Source of the DNA: Thermoplasmata archaeon
GTDB taxonomy: Archaea > Thermoplasmatota > Thermoplasmata > Thermoplasmatales > Thermoplasmataceae
Direction: 5' to 3'
NCBI GenBank assembly: GCA_021802365.1
Contig: JAKAAJ010000064.1
Coordinates: 1-5,685 of the forward strand
Length of the DNA: 5,685 bases
In this document: positions 1 through 5,318 of the stretch, one piece after another
Layout: each line of letters starts with the position of its first letter
Numbering within the stretch: position 1 is the stretch's first letter
Position numbers and translations under genes: made by a program
Notes under the pieces: model-generated
What the model saw: the letters and a program-made list of their open reading frames with translations, nothing else
The model's database searches: none
What the model was told of the DNA's origin: nothing

Positions 1-136
1 GTACATCTCCCCGAGGACTCTATTTGCATTTGCACTTGTTCCACTGGCTTTCTCTGTGGCTGCTGCCTTTGTTGTGGAGGAAAGGCTTTGGCCCGGAAAG
101 AGCATACGTGGAAAACCTGCCCGAGACATCCACTGA
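1..136 (+). CDS. C-terminal end of a membrane protein (partial, 5' end outside window)
   Basis: The second reading frame is open from the window edge to TGA at 134-136 and gives 44 residues. It begins YISPRTLFAFALVPLAFS, continues as one hydrophobic helix (about residues 7-25), and ends in a basic tail containing RGKPARDIH. This is what the last transmembrane helix and short cytoplasmic tail of a multi-pass protein look like. A major-facilitator-type transporter would fit, but so little is visible that the family cannot be assigned. The other two frames give Cys-rich or unlikely peptides. No gene follows in the same direction for about 180 bases, so it probably ends its transcription unit. 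Confidence 0.6.
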   Translation, partial: YISPRTLFAFALVPLAFSVAAAFVVEERLWPGKSIRGKPARDIH

Positions 137-149
137 TCACCTCATATGA

Positions 150-179
150 TTGAATTGGTGGATACAACCTTCAATTGAA
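150..179. repeat. Imperfect hairpin containing a 10-base palindrome downstream of the first gene
   Basis: TTGAA at 150-154 can pair with TTCAA at 170-174, and after a two-base bulge GGT 157-159 can pair with ACC 167-169, leaving a 7-base loop. The right arm overlaps the perfect palindrome TTCAATTGAA (170-179). It lies 14 bases after the stop codon of the membrane protein and could be a 3'-end structure, but no T-tract follows. It could equally be a protein-binding site or chance. The rest of 137-269 contains no convincing gene. Confidence 0.2.
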
Positions 180-269
180 AATGTGGAAAATAAAACTGGA
201 ATAGAGGGCGGAGGGTAAACTGTTCCGCAATGCGATAACGATAAATCCTTTTCAATGGAAATAGTTTTC

Positions 270-279
270 TTTATTTAAG
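270..279 (+). promoter_or_regulatory. Candidate archaeal TATA box for the dienelactone hydrolase gene
   Basis: The element is TTTATTTAAG. With normal archaeal geometry (TATA box at about -31 to -24) transcription would begin near base 302. That leaves about 16 bases of leader ahead of ATG 318, and would place the upstream GTG at 297 outside the message. The position therefore supports ATG 318 as the start. The assignment rests on sequence resemblance and spacing only. Confidence 0.5.
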
Positions 280-317
280 TTTCAAAAAAGATTTTAGTGA
301 TAATCGGCTTCACATTC

Positions 318-1130
318 ATGGCAGAAGAGTTCAAAATAAAGGAAGAAGAATCCACCATCAAGACACATGACGGGACTGACCTGAGATATTTCTCCGCATG
401 GCCTGATGATGGAAAAAAGCACCCGGGAGTTATGGTTGTAATGGAGATCTGGGGTCTGACTGATTTCATCAGAAATTTTTCAAGAAGGCTTGCAAGAAAG
501 GGATATGCAACATTCGCACCACACCTATATTCAAGGCCTGATCAGATTGATCTGTTCACAGAAGAGAATATAATGGATGCCATGAGGCCTTTCTGGTCTC
601 TTCCACCTGAGAAAAGGGGAGACCAGAATGCTGTAAATGAACTGCTTTCAAAATCCTCTGACACTTCAAAGAAGATAATTCAGAAAGTAATGTTCAACAG
701 GAAGGAAACAGAAAAGGATATGATTAAGGATCTTGAGGCTTCATACAGCCACTTCTTTGACCAGAACAAGACAAAGAGAGGGATTGTTGGTTTCTGCCTT
801 GGAGGAGGACTTGCCTTCCAGGTGTCAACCCAGAAGCACTTTGATGCCTCTGCGATATTTTATGGTGCAAACCCACATAATATAGATGATCTGGCAAAGA
901 TTAAAGGTTCTGTACTTGGTATATATGCGGGAGAGGATGGATCAATAAATTCAGGTCTGCCTGCACTCATTGAAAATGTCGTGAAGCACAAGAATGATTT
1001 CGAGATGAAAATCTATCCAGGCACCTATCATGCTTTCTTCAATGACACAGGGATGAGTTACCACAAAGAGGCAGCTGAGGATGCCTGGGACAGGCTGCTT
1101 ACCTTTTACAAAAAGAAACTGGGTGAGTAA
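318..1130 (+). CDS. Dienelactone hydrolase family protein (alpha/beta hydrolase, Cys-His-Asp)
   Basis: A 270-residue cytoplasmic protein of the dienelactone hydrolase (DLH) family, whose members hydrolyse ester or lactone bonds, classically dienelactone to maleylacetate. Counting from ATG 318, the nucleophile is Cys160 in GFCLGGG, the acid is Asp207 in YAGEDGS and the base is His238 in YPGTYHAFF. Glu43 in VVMEIWGL matches the conserved Glu that interacts with the resting cysteine in the Pseudomonas enzyme. No signal peptide is visible. It is longer than the classical enzyme of about 236 residues: the stretch between APHLYSR and the nucleophile is about 30 residues longer and is charged and helical. 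The frame stays open to GTG 297, but ATG 318 suits the TATA position and the family's usual start; neither has an SD site. Neighbouring genes do not reveal the substrate. Many archaeal and bacterial members have no known natural substrate, so a specific role in aromatic degradation should not be assumed. Confidence 0.9.
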   Translation: MAEEFKIKEEESTIKTHDGTDLRYFSAWPDDGKKHPGVMVVMEIWGLTDFIRNFSRRLARKGYATFAPHLYSRPDQIDLFTEENIMDAMRPFWSLPPEKRGDQNAVNELLSKSSDTSKKIIQKVMFNRKETEKDMIKDLEASYSHFFDQNKTKRGIVGFCLGGGLAFQVSTQKHFDASAIFYGANPHNIDDLAKIKGSVLGIYAGEDGSINSGLPALIENVVKHKNDFEMKIYPGTYHAFFNDTGMSYHKEAAEDAWDRLLTFYKKKLGE

Positions 1131-1131
1131 T

Positions 1132-1254
1132 ATGCCTGAAGATGAGGGTATTGTAGACGGTTGCTTTCTTACCTGGGTACAGGTTACTGATCATTTCAGA
1201 GACCGGGGAAAAATAACTGAAAAGACCAAAAATTTCAGAGAACCTCAGCATTAA
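1132..1254 (+). CDS. Possible 40-residue small protein coupled to the hydrolase gene
   Basis: ATG 1132 lies one base after the TAA of the hydrolase gene and opens 40 codons to TAA 1252-1254. The peptide begins MPEDEGIVDGCFLTWVQV and has an acidic N-terminus and a basic second half. An SD-like GGGTGAG (1121-1127), formed by the last sense codons of the hydrolase gene, sits about 4-5 bases upstream, the arrangement expected for translational coupling. I do not recognise the sequence and see no domain. It could be a genuine small protein, the decayed remnant of a longer gene, or a chance ORF; the length alone is not persuasive. Confidence 0.35.
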   Translation: MPEDEGIVDGCFLTWVQVTDHFRDRGKITEKTKNFREPQH

Positions 1255-1268
1255 ATTTTAATAATTTT
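1250..1268 (+). terminator. T-rich stretch, possible terminator of the hydrolase transcript
   Basis: Right at the end of the small ORF the sequence becomes ATTAAATTTTAATAATTTT, containing a short AT-only inverted repeat (ATTAAA/TTTAAT, 1250-1262). Archaeal RNA polymerase terminates at T-rich stretches without needing a strong hairpin, so this may end the upstream transcript before the next promoter. AT-rich promoter-flanking DNA could look the same. Confidence 0.3.
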
Positions 1269-1294
1269 CGTTCCATGCACATACTACCATAATT

Positions 1295-1302
1295 TTTATA
1301 TA
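1295..1302 (+). promoter_or_regulatory. TATA box for the membrane protein gene (leaderless mRNA)
   Basis: TTTATATA at 1295-1302 is a good archaeal TATA box. Its last base is 25 bases before ATG 1327, which puts the predicted transcription start at or one base before the start codon. With no SD sequence present, this is the layout of a leaderless transcript, common in Thermoplasmata and other archaea. Confidence 0.65.
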
Positions 1303-1326
1303 TTCTATGGATTAGACATCTGAATC

Positions 1327-1812
1327 ATGAATACAGAAAGACTTGAATACGGAAGCATGGGTGCTGGACTGATAGTTGGCATACTGCTGCTGGTCCTCCT
1401 CGGTTGGATTCCGTTCACAGGCTGGATTATTGCTGGTTTTGCAGCAGGACTGGCTGCAAGAGGCTCAATCAGGGGACTTTTCTCAGGGCTCATTGCTGGA
1501 GTAATAGTATCGGCTGTTCTTATTTCCGTAATTCTATTCATAAATGTTGGAGATATAAACACAATATTCAGCTATTTCGGCACCAGTTCCATAGTAGTTT
1601 CAATCTATACAGTTGTGATGCATCTTGAGAACTACGGATCACTTGCACTCATCAAGGCCATAGTGATCAATGGCATCGCCATACCTGCGGTTGGCGGACT
1701 TGTTGGAGGAAGCATACTTTCAAAGGGATACATGGTTGTGGAGCAGGAAGAGCAGGAGCAGCCTGCACCAGCGCATGCCCAGGTAACAGCAGAACCCGCA
1801 GGAAAGGAGTAA
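1327..1812 (+). CDS. Small multi-pass membrane protein, DUF5518-like
   Basis: A 161-residue integral membrane protein. Hydrophobic segments lie at about residues 12-28, 31-45, 50-72, 85-100 and 107-131, followed by a hydrophilic tail (about 136-161) rich in Glu, Gln, Pro and Ala. Segment 2 (GWIIAGFAAGLAARG) and segments 3 and 5 carry repeated small-residue Gly-xxx-Gly spacing (GLFSGLIAG, VGGLVGG), which favours tight helix packing. The pattern of a Gly-rich helix pair followed by 'G..SG..AG' resembles the archaeal DUF5518 family, whose function is unknown. I assign it by resemblance only. It has its own promoter and lacks an SD site, so it is probably a separate leaderless unit. Its stop codon is two bases from the stop of the convergent dehydrogenase gene. 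No catalytic or transport motif is visible. Confidence 0.8.
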   Translation: MNTERLEYGSMGAGLIVGILLLVLLGWIPFTGWIIAGFAAGLAARGSIRGLFSGLIAGVIVSAVLISVILFINVGDINTIFSYFGTSSIVVSIYTVVMHLENYGSLALIKAIVINGIAIPAVGGLVGGSILSKGYMVVEQEEQEQPAPAHAQVTAEPAGKE

Positions 1813-1814
1813 TA

Positions 1815-2858
1815 TTAAAGAAATCCTGACCTGCTCCCGAATATTTTTTCCGATAACCTTAGGTTATCATACTCCCTGTCCATCATCATTATTGAAAGGC
1901 CATAAGAATCCCTGTAGAATTTCTCCACACCGAAATCCTCAAAGTAGCCGTAGCCACCGTGATACTGGATTGCTGCTTTTGTTGATGTTCGTGCGAATTC
2001 GGTGCTTCTAAGCTTCAGTTTCAGGGCTTTCTCGTCATCCATGGATTCCATGTTATCGAGGTAGAATTCCATTATATCCAGATCAGCCAAGAGTTCAGAT
2101 ATCTTCCTGGATACAGGGCTGTAATCTTTCAGGCTGTGGTCAAATGTCTTCCTCACTGTTACGTATTCAGAAACTTTCCTTAGTGCACCTCTTGAAATTC
2201 CAAGAGCGATGGCGGAGACACCTGGATCCATGGTTGATAGGATTTTATCCAGGGTTTTTTTCTTCCACCCTTCTATGATGTGGAAATCATCAGAGTCCAC
2301 ACTTACATCCCCATTCCTCAGGCCTCTGAATGATAATGGTTTTCTCTCCTCCACCATCCTTAAGCCAGAGAATATTACGGCTGCTGATTCCTCTGATACC
2401 GGAGCGATCAGTATATCCGATCCGGGTGAGGGGACATTTTTGAGTACTCCCTTTATCCTGCCGCCTGATAAAGTCAGTTTCTGGGCAGTTGGTCTTGCAG
2501 ATGCAAAGGAACCAGTCAGGCATGTAACTTTGAGGTTACCCTGTGCTACATCCTGAAGCTTCTCTCTGGAAGAACTTAGAAGGAACTGGCCTGCAATGGA
2601 GTTTGTGATCAGTAGTTTTGCAGCTACAGATGGGCTGTATGAGGCAAAGACCTCAAGCATTGCGAAAAATGATGACCTGTCTATTCCTGAACCGCCGTCC
2701 TGTGGATCGAAAAGCGCACCAAGGAAACCCTGAGATCCCAATGCCTGGAGAATGCCATTATCTATTCCATTACGTTCAATTTCCAGCGCCCTGTTCGCTA
2801 TATTTTTCTGGCAAAACTCCTCCACTGCCCCTCTGATAAGGTCTGAACTTTCGGACAT
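1815..2858 (-). CDS. Acyl-CoA dehydrogenase-like subunit B, lacking the catalytic glutamate
   Basis: A 347-residue cytoplasmic acyl-CoA dehydrogenase (ACAD) family protein, slightly short for the family (about 370-390). The N-terminal helical domain spans about 1-108, the beta domain about 109-195 and the C-terminal helical bundle about 205-340. The C-terminal FAD-binding features are textbook: Arg236 and Phe239 in RKTF, Gln298 in QYHGGYGY, then YRDS at 315-318. The beta domain is degenerate: the TEPxxGSD flavin-contact motif reads TGSFASAR (115-122) and WITNG reads as VPSPG. The catalytic-Glu position (WEGT in ordinary members) is MMMD, with Met325 replacing Glu. The alternative helix-G Glu used by isovaleryl- and long-chain enzymes also appears absent (MDPGV, 210-214). 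It is therefore unlikely to dehydrogenate acyl-CoA alone and probably partners the upstream subunit A. ATG 2858 begins one base after the stop of A and has an AAGGAGG site. It is the last gene of the operon. Confidence 0.85.
   Translation of the reverse strand: MSESSDLIRGAVEEFCQKNIANRALEIERNGIDNGILQALGSQGFLGALFDPQDGGSGIDRSSFFAMLEVFASYSPSVAAKLLITNSIAGQFLLSSSREKLQDVAQGNLKVTCLTGSFASARPTAQKLTLSGGRIKGVLKNVPSPGSDILIAPVSEESAAVIFSGLRMVEERKPLSFRGLRNGDVSVDSDDFHIIEGWKKKTLDKILSTMDPGVSAIALGISRGALRKVSEYVTVRKTFDHSLKDYSPVSRKISELLADLDIMEFYLDNMESMDDEKALKLKLRSTEFARTSTKAAIQYHGGYGYFEDFGVEKFYRDSYGLSIMMMDREYDNLRLSEKIFGSRSGFL
1844..1849 (+). terminator. T6 tract, possible 3' end for the membrane protein transcript
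   Basis: TTTTTT lies 32 bases after the stop of the membrane-protein gene, inside the antisense 3' end of the convergent dehydrogenase gene. A T-tract is the main archaeal intrinsic termination signal, and the two-base gap between the stop codons leaves no other room. On the other strand the same bases simply encode part of a Glu-Lys-Ile stretch, so coincidence is possible. Confidence 0.3.
1852..1868. repeat. Perfect 17-base odd palindrome at the convergent gene ends
   Basis: GATAACCT-T-AGGTTATC is a perfect 8-base inverted repeat around one central base. It could fold as a 7-base stem with a three-base loop in RNA from either strand. It lies within the coding sequence of the acyl-CoA dehydrogenase B C-terminus, encoding Asp-Asn-Leu-Arg-Leu-Ser, and directly follows the T6 tract on the + strand. 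It may shape the 3' ends of the converging transcripts, or may be incidental. Confidence 0.4.
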
Positions 2859-2859
2859 T

Positions 2860-3981
2860 TTACATCTGCCCTCCTTTCAGAAATGTACGGGCTATTACCA
2901 GTTTCTCGATCTCACTTGTTCCTTCCCAAATCTCCATTATTTTTGAATCCCTGAGGAATCTTTCAAGATCACCATAAAGGCCTGCATCTCCCGTTATTTC
3001 CATTGCCTTCTCGCATGCAAATACGGCAGTTTCAGATGCATAGGCTTTTGCCATGCTTGTTATCTCTTGCTTTGGCTGGAAATTGAAAAGATATGAAGCA
3101 GCCTTGTAGGTCAGCAGCCGGGAGGCCTCTATTCTGGTTGCAATATCCGAAAGCGTGAACTGAATATCCTCTGTAATTTCAGATTCTCTGCCACTATCCT
3201 TCAGATTTTTAAGGTATCCGAGCACATGATCAAGTGCGCCCTGGGCAATTCCTATTGACTGTGCCGCGACATATGCCCTTGAAATGTTGAAAAATGTCAT
3301 TATGTAGTAGAAACCTTTTCCCTCCTCACCGACCAGATTTGATGCTGGGACCTCTACATTGTTGAGAATTAGCTCAGCGGTATTTGTTGCCCTCACACCA
3401 AGCTTTCCAGTGAGCTTGTTCCGTGAGAACCCTTTTAAGTTTCCCTCTACGACAAGAACGCTCAGTCCATGATGCCTTTTGCTGTCAGGCCTTGATGTTC
3501 TCATCAGCATAACAAAGAAATCAGCTATCTGTCCATTAGTTATGAACATCTTTGAACCGTTTATTACATATTTTCCATCCTTCAGCTTTCCCTCTGTCTT
3601 GAGTCCTGCAACATCACTTCCTCCACCGGGTTCTGTAACTGCAAGGCCCATAATTGCCCGGCCTTCCTGAACAGGTTTCAGATATTTTTCCTTAAGCTGA
3701 TCAGATGCAAAGAGCATAAGTACCTCGGATCCAAAGAGGCTGACTGTGGCTGCAATTCCTATCCCTGGGTCCGCTCTGCACAATTCCTCTATGGTGACAA
3801 GCATTGACCATGGATTTGAGAAGTCTACCATCTTTGAGGCCATTGCCTTCTTCCAGACCTCCTCTGGAAATTTCTCTTCCAGGTCATATTTTCTAGCAAT
3901 TTCCGGAGTTATAGCTGAGAGTGCGAATTCTCTAGCTCTATCTCTTGCCCTGTTTATCTCCTCTGAAAATTCAAAATCCAT
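2860..3981 (-). CDS. Acyl-CoA dehydrogenase subunit A, carrying the catalytic glutamate
   Basis: A 373-residue cytoplasmic flavoprotein of the acyl-CoA dehydrogenase family, which oxidises acyl-CoA to trans-2-enoyl-CoA and passes electrons to ETF. The N-terminal helical domain is about 1-110. The beta domain carries AVTEPGGGSD (114-123) and MFITNG (145-150, Phe in place of the usual Trp). The C-terminal bundle ends with IWEGTSE, in which Glu353 is the expected catalytic base. However, the C-terminal FAD features are missing. The position of the RxxF Arg is Leu260 and that of Phe is Ser263 (NLKDSG instead of ERKTFG). QxxGGxG reads as EITGDAG (328-334), with a two-residue deletion just after it. 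These residues normally hold the ADP half of FAD across the subunit interface, and the neighbouring B protein has exactly the ones missing here. ATG 3981 directly abuts the thiolase stop (TAGATG), with GGAG nine bases upstream. Acyl substrate unknown. Confidence 0.93.
   Translation of the reverse strand: MDFEFSEEINRARDRAREFALSAITPEIARKYDLEEKFPEEVWKKAMASKMVDFSNPWSMLVTIEELCRADPGIGIAATVSLFGSEVLMLFASDQLKEKYLKPVQEGRAIMGLAVTEPGGGSDVAGLKTEGKLKDGKYVINGSKMFITNGQIADFFVMLMRTSRPDSKRHHGLSVLVVEGNLKGFSRNKLTGKLGVRATNTAELILNNVEVPASNLVGEEGKGFYYIMTFFNISRAYVAAQSIGIAQGALDHVLGYLKNLKDSGRESEITEDIQFTLSDIATRIEASRLLTYKAASYLFNFQPKQEITSMAKAYASETAVFACEKAMEITGDAGLYGDLERFLRDSKIMEIWEGTSEIEKLVIARTFLKGGQM
2870..2876 (-). promoter_or_regulatory. 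Strong Shine-Dalgarno site of dehydrogenase B within the end of dehydrogenase A
   Basis: On the minus strand AAGGAGG lies inside the last codons of subunit A, with 11 bases between it and ATG 2858. It fixes that ATG as the start and implies that A and B are translated from the same message, which would support a balanced subunit ratio. Confidence 0.7.
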
Positions 3982-5175
3982 CTACTCACGCTCCAATAGG
4001 ACAGAATACCCCTGGCCTCCGCCGACACAAAGGGTGGCCACACCCCTCTCCTTTCCCTTTTCATGAAGCTCCCTTGCAAGTGTCCCTGCAATCCTTGCCC
4101 CCGTTGCTCCCAGGGGGTGTCCTATTGATATTCCACCACCATGAATATTCACTTTACCATGGTCAAGGGACATCTCCTTCATTGCATTCAATACCACAAC
4201 GGCAAAAGCCTCGTTTATCTCCCAGAGATCGATATCATCTGCCTTCAATCCCTTTCTTTTGAGCAGCTTTCTGGTTGCGGGCACAGGCCCTTCGCCCATG
4301 ATTGTGGGATCGACTGCAGCCCAGGCAAATCCTGTAACTTTTGCAAGGGGTTTCAGGCCATATTCCTTTACCTTTTTGCCGGACATGAGTATGTCCATGG
4401 ATGCCCCAGCATTAAGGGGTGATGAATTTCCTGCTGTTATGACCCCGTCGCTCTTGAAGGCAGGCTTAAGTTTGGACAGCCCATCAACAGTTGTATCTGG
4501 CCTTATGCTCTGATCCCTGTCAACAGTCACCATGTCTCCATCCTTTTCCACATCGATGGGAACTATCTCATCTCTGAAATACCCGTCGTTCTGTGCCTTG
4601 TCTGCGCGCCTGTGACTCTCTGCAGAGTAACTGTCCATTTCACTTCTGGTTATGCCTCTCAGTGCAGCTAGCTTCTCCGCTGTGAGGCCCATATTGTAGG
4701 AGGTGTTCATATCATACTTCCTGTACTCCGGCCTGAGAAGGAGTTTCAGGTTGGGCTTAAGAGCATCATTATTTGAAAGCGGCACATGTGTCATGTGCTC
4801 CATTCCTCCCGCAATTACAATATCAGATGCCCCGGTCATTATTTCCATTGCTCCAATTGATATTGCATTAAGTGAAGAGGAGCATGCCCGATCCATGGCC
4901 ATTGAGGGCACATTGAAAGGAAGCCCGGCCATGAACACCGGGTGACGGCCTCCATATAGCCAGTTTTCTCCAGTCTGAAGGGCACAGCCTACAATAACAT
5001 CATCTATTTCTCCCGGGTTTATTCCTGTTTCCTCGACACCTTTTTTAATGAGTGTACCAAGGACCTCATCCATTCTCACTGAATTGAAAACATCCTTCTC
5101 CGGGTCATTTGGCCTCGACCGAGAAAATGGGCTCCTCCTGAATTTTACGAGATAAACTTCGTTTTCTTCCGACAT
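3982..5175 (-). CDS. Thiolase (acetyl-CoA C-acyltransferase / acetyltransferase)
   Basis: A 397-residue cytoplasmic thiolase of normal full length; it splits 3-oxoacyl-CoA with CoA to acetyl-CoA and a shortened acyl-CoA, or runs in reverse. All active-site motifs are present (numbering from ATG 5175): nucleophile Cys98 in MDRACSSSLNAI, NEAFA from Asn321, His353 in GHPLGATGAR, and Cys383 in CVGGGQG. NEAFA together with the C-terminal Cys places it with conventional thiolases rather than the archaeal SCP2-type thiolases that accompany DUF35 proteins. The frame stays open to a TTG at 5190, but ATG 5175 (MSEENEVYLV) is preferred because the predicted transcript start is about base 5180. As first gene of an operon with two acyl-CoA dehydrogenases, and divergent from an ETF gene, a degradative beta-oxidation role is likelier than acetoacetyl-CoA synthesis. 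Chain-length preference cannot be read from the sequence. Confidence 0.93.
   Translation of the reverse strand: MSEENEVYLVKFRRSPFSRSRPNDPEKDVFNSVRMDEVLGTLIKKGVEETGINPGEIDDVIVGCALQTGENWLYGGRHPVFMAGLPFNVPSMAMDRACSSSLNAISIGAMEIMTGASDIVIAGGMEHMTHVPLSNNDALKPNLKLLLRPEYRKYDMNTSYNMGLTAEKLAALRGITRSEMDSYSAESHRRADKAQNDGYFRDEIVPIDVEKDGDMVTVDRDQSIRPDTTVDGLSKLKPAFKSDGVITAGNSSPLNAGASMDILMSGKKVKEYGLKPLAKVTGFAWAAVDPTIMGEGPVPATRKLLKRKGLKADDIDLWEINEAFAVVVLNAMKEMSLDHGKVNIHGGGISIGHPLGATGARIAGTLARELHEKGKERGVATLCVGGGQGYSVLLERE
3991..3994 (-). promoter_or_regulatory. Shine-Dalgarno site of dehydrogenase A within the end of the thiolase gene
   Basis: Minus-strand GGAG followed by a nine-base spacer reaches ATG 3981. 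The spacer includes the thiolase stop codon TAG, which abuts the ATG. This supports the chosen start and translational coupling of thiolase and dehydrogenase A. Confidence 0.5.
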
Positions 5176-5200
5176 AATATCAACATACAATGATCAATAC

Positions 5201-5235
5201 TCAATAGATAACACTTTCAGGTAACTCTCTATTGA
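5201..5235. repeat. Inverted repeat in the divergent promoter region, candidate operator
   Basis: TCAATAGA (5201-5208) and TCTATTGA (5228-5235) are exact reverse complements, with centres 27 bases apart. A further TCAATA copy at 5194-5199 lies seven bases from the left arm in direct orientation. The left arm overlaps the candidate TATA box of the thiolase operon, so a protein bound here could block that promoter; the right arm lies upstream of the etfB promoter. Half-sites about 2.5 helical turns apart would suit either two dimers or looping. Eight-base matches in AT-rich DNA also arise by chance. Confidence 0.35.
5204..5211 (-). promoter_or_regulatory. Weak candidate TATA box for the thiolase-dehydrogenase operon
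   Basis: Minus-strand TTATCTAT lies so that transcription would start near base 5180, about five bases before ATG 5175. No SD is seen, so the first gene would have a very short leader. The match to a TATA consensus is modest. It is the best candidate in the gap for this direction. Confidence 0.4.
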
Positions 5236-5276
5236 CATTGCGTACCGTGTGTTTAATTGGCACATGAAACTTGGAA

Positions 5277-5284
5277 AAATATAA
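5277..5284 (+). promoter_or_regulatory. Candidate TATA box for etfB
   Basis: AAATATAA within GGAAAAATATAAGG is a good TATA-like element. Standard spacing puts the transcription start near base 5308, about 11 bases before ATG 5319, just enough to retain the GAGG site at 5309-5312. Confidence 0.5.
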
Positions 5285-5308
5285 GGCTGAGGTTGCCCTA
5301 AAGAATTT

Positions 5309-5312
5309 GAGG
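5309..5312 (+). promoter_or_regulatory. Shine-Dalgarno site of etfB
   Basis: GAGG (in TTTGAGGAT) is followed by a six-base spacer and ATG 5319. This supports that start codon, and MAYNVIVLIKQIPD is the usual N-terminus of ETF beta. Confidence 0.55.
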
Positions 5313-5318
5313 ATAACT

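Noticed and set aside
206..238. SD-like GGCGGAGGG followed by ATG 230, and a five-base hairpin GCGGA/TCCGC
   Set aside because: The ATG opens only two codons (ATG CGA TAA). The hairpin is short with an 11-base loop and no T-tract, so neither a gene nor a terminator is supported.
233..244. Tandem CGATAACGATAA upstream of the hydrolase promoter
   Set aside because: Only two six-base copies, with no further copies or symmetry; too short to call a regulatory repeat.
297..320. GTG at 297 as the hydrolase start, adding seven residues
   Set aside because: The TATA box at 270-279 predicts transcription beginning near 302, after this GTG. ATG 318 also gives a more usual N-terminus for the family.
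1305..1562. Minus-strand open frame of 85 codons opposite the DUF5518-like gene
   Set aside because: Pro/Ser/Ile-rich composition typical of the antisense of a hydrophobic gene; the plus-strand frame has promoter, helices and a sensible tail.
1741..1800. Repetitive GAGCAG-like codons in the tail of the membrane protein
   Set aside because: A low-complexity Glu/Gln/Pro/Ala tail with no exact long repeat; ordinary for a soluble C-terminal extension.
2209..2556. Plus-strand open frame of 115 codons opposite dehydrogenase B, and similar open frames opposite dehydrogenase A and thiolase
   Set aside because: They lie wholly antisense to genes with clear family motifs, show no recognisable domain, and have no promoter or SD site; they are shadows of the real genes.
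5176..5190. TTG at 5190 as the thiolase start, adding five residues
   Set aside because: ATG 5175 gives a standard thiolase N-terminus, TTG has no SD site, and the predicted transcript start falls downstream of it.
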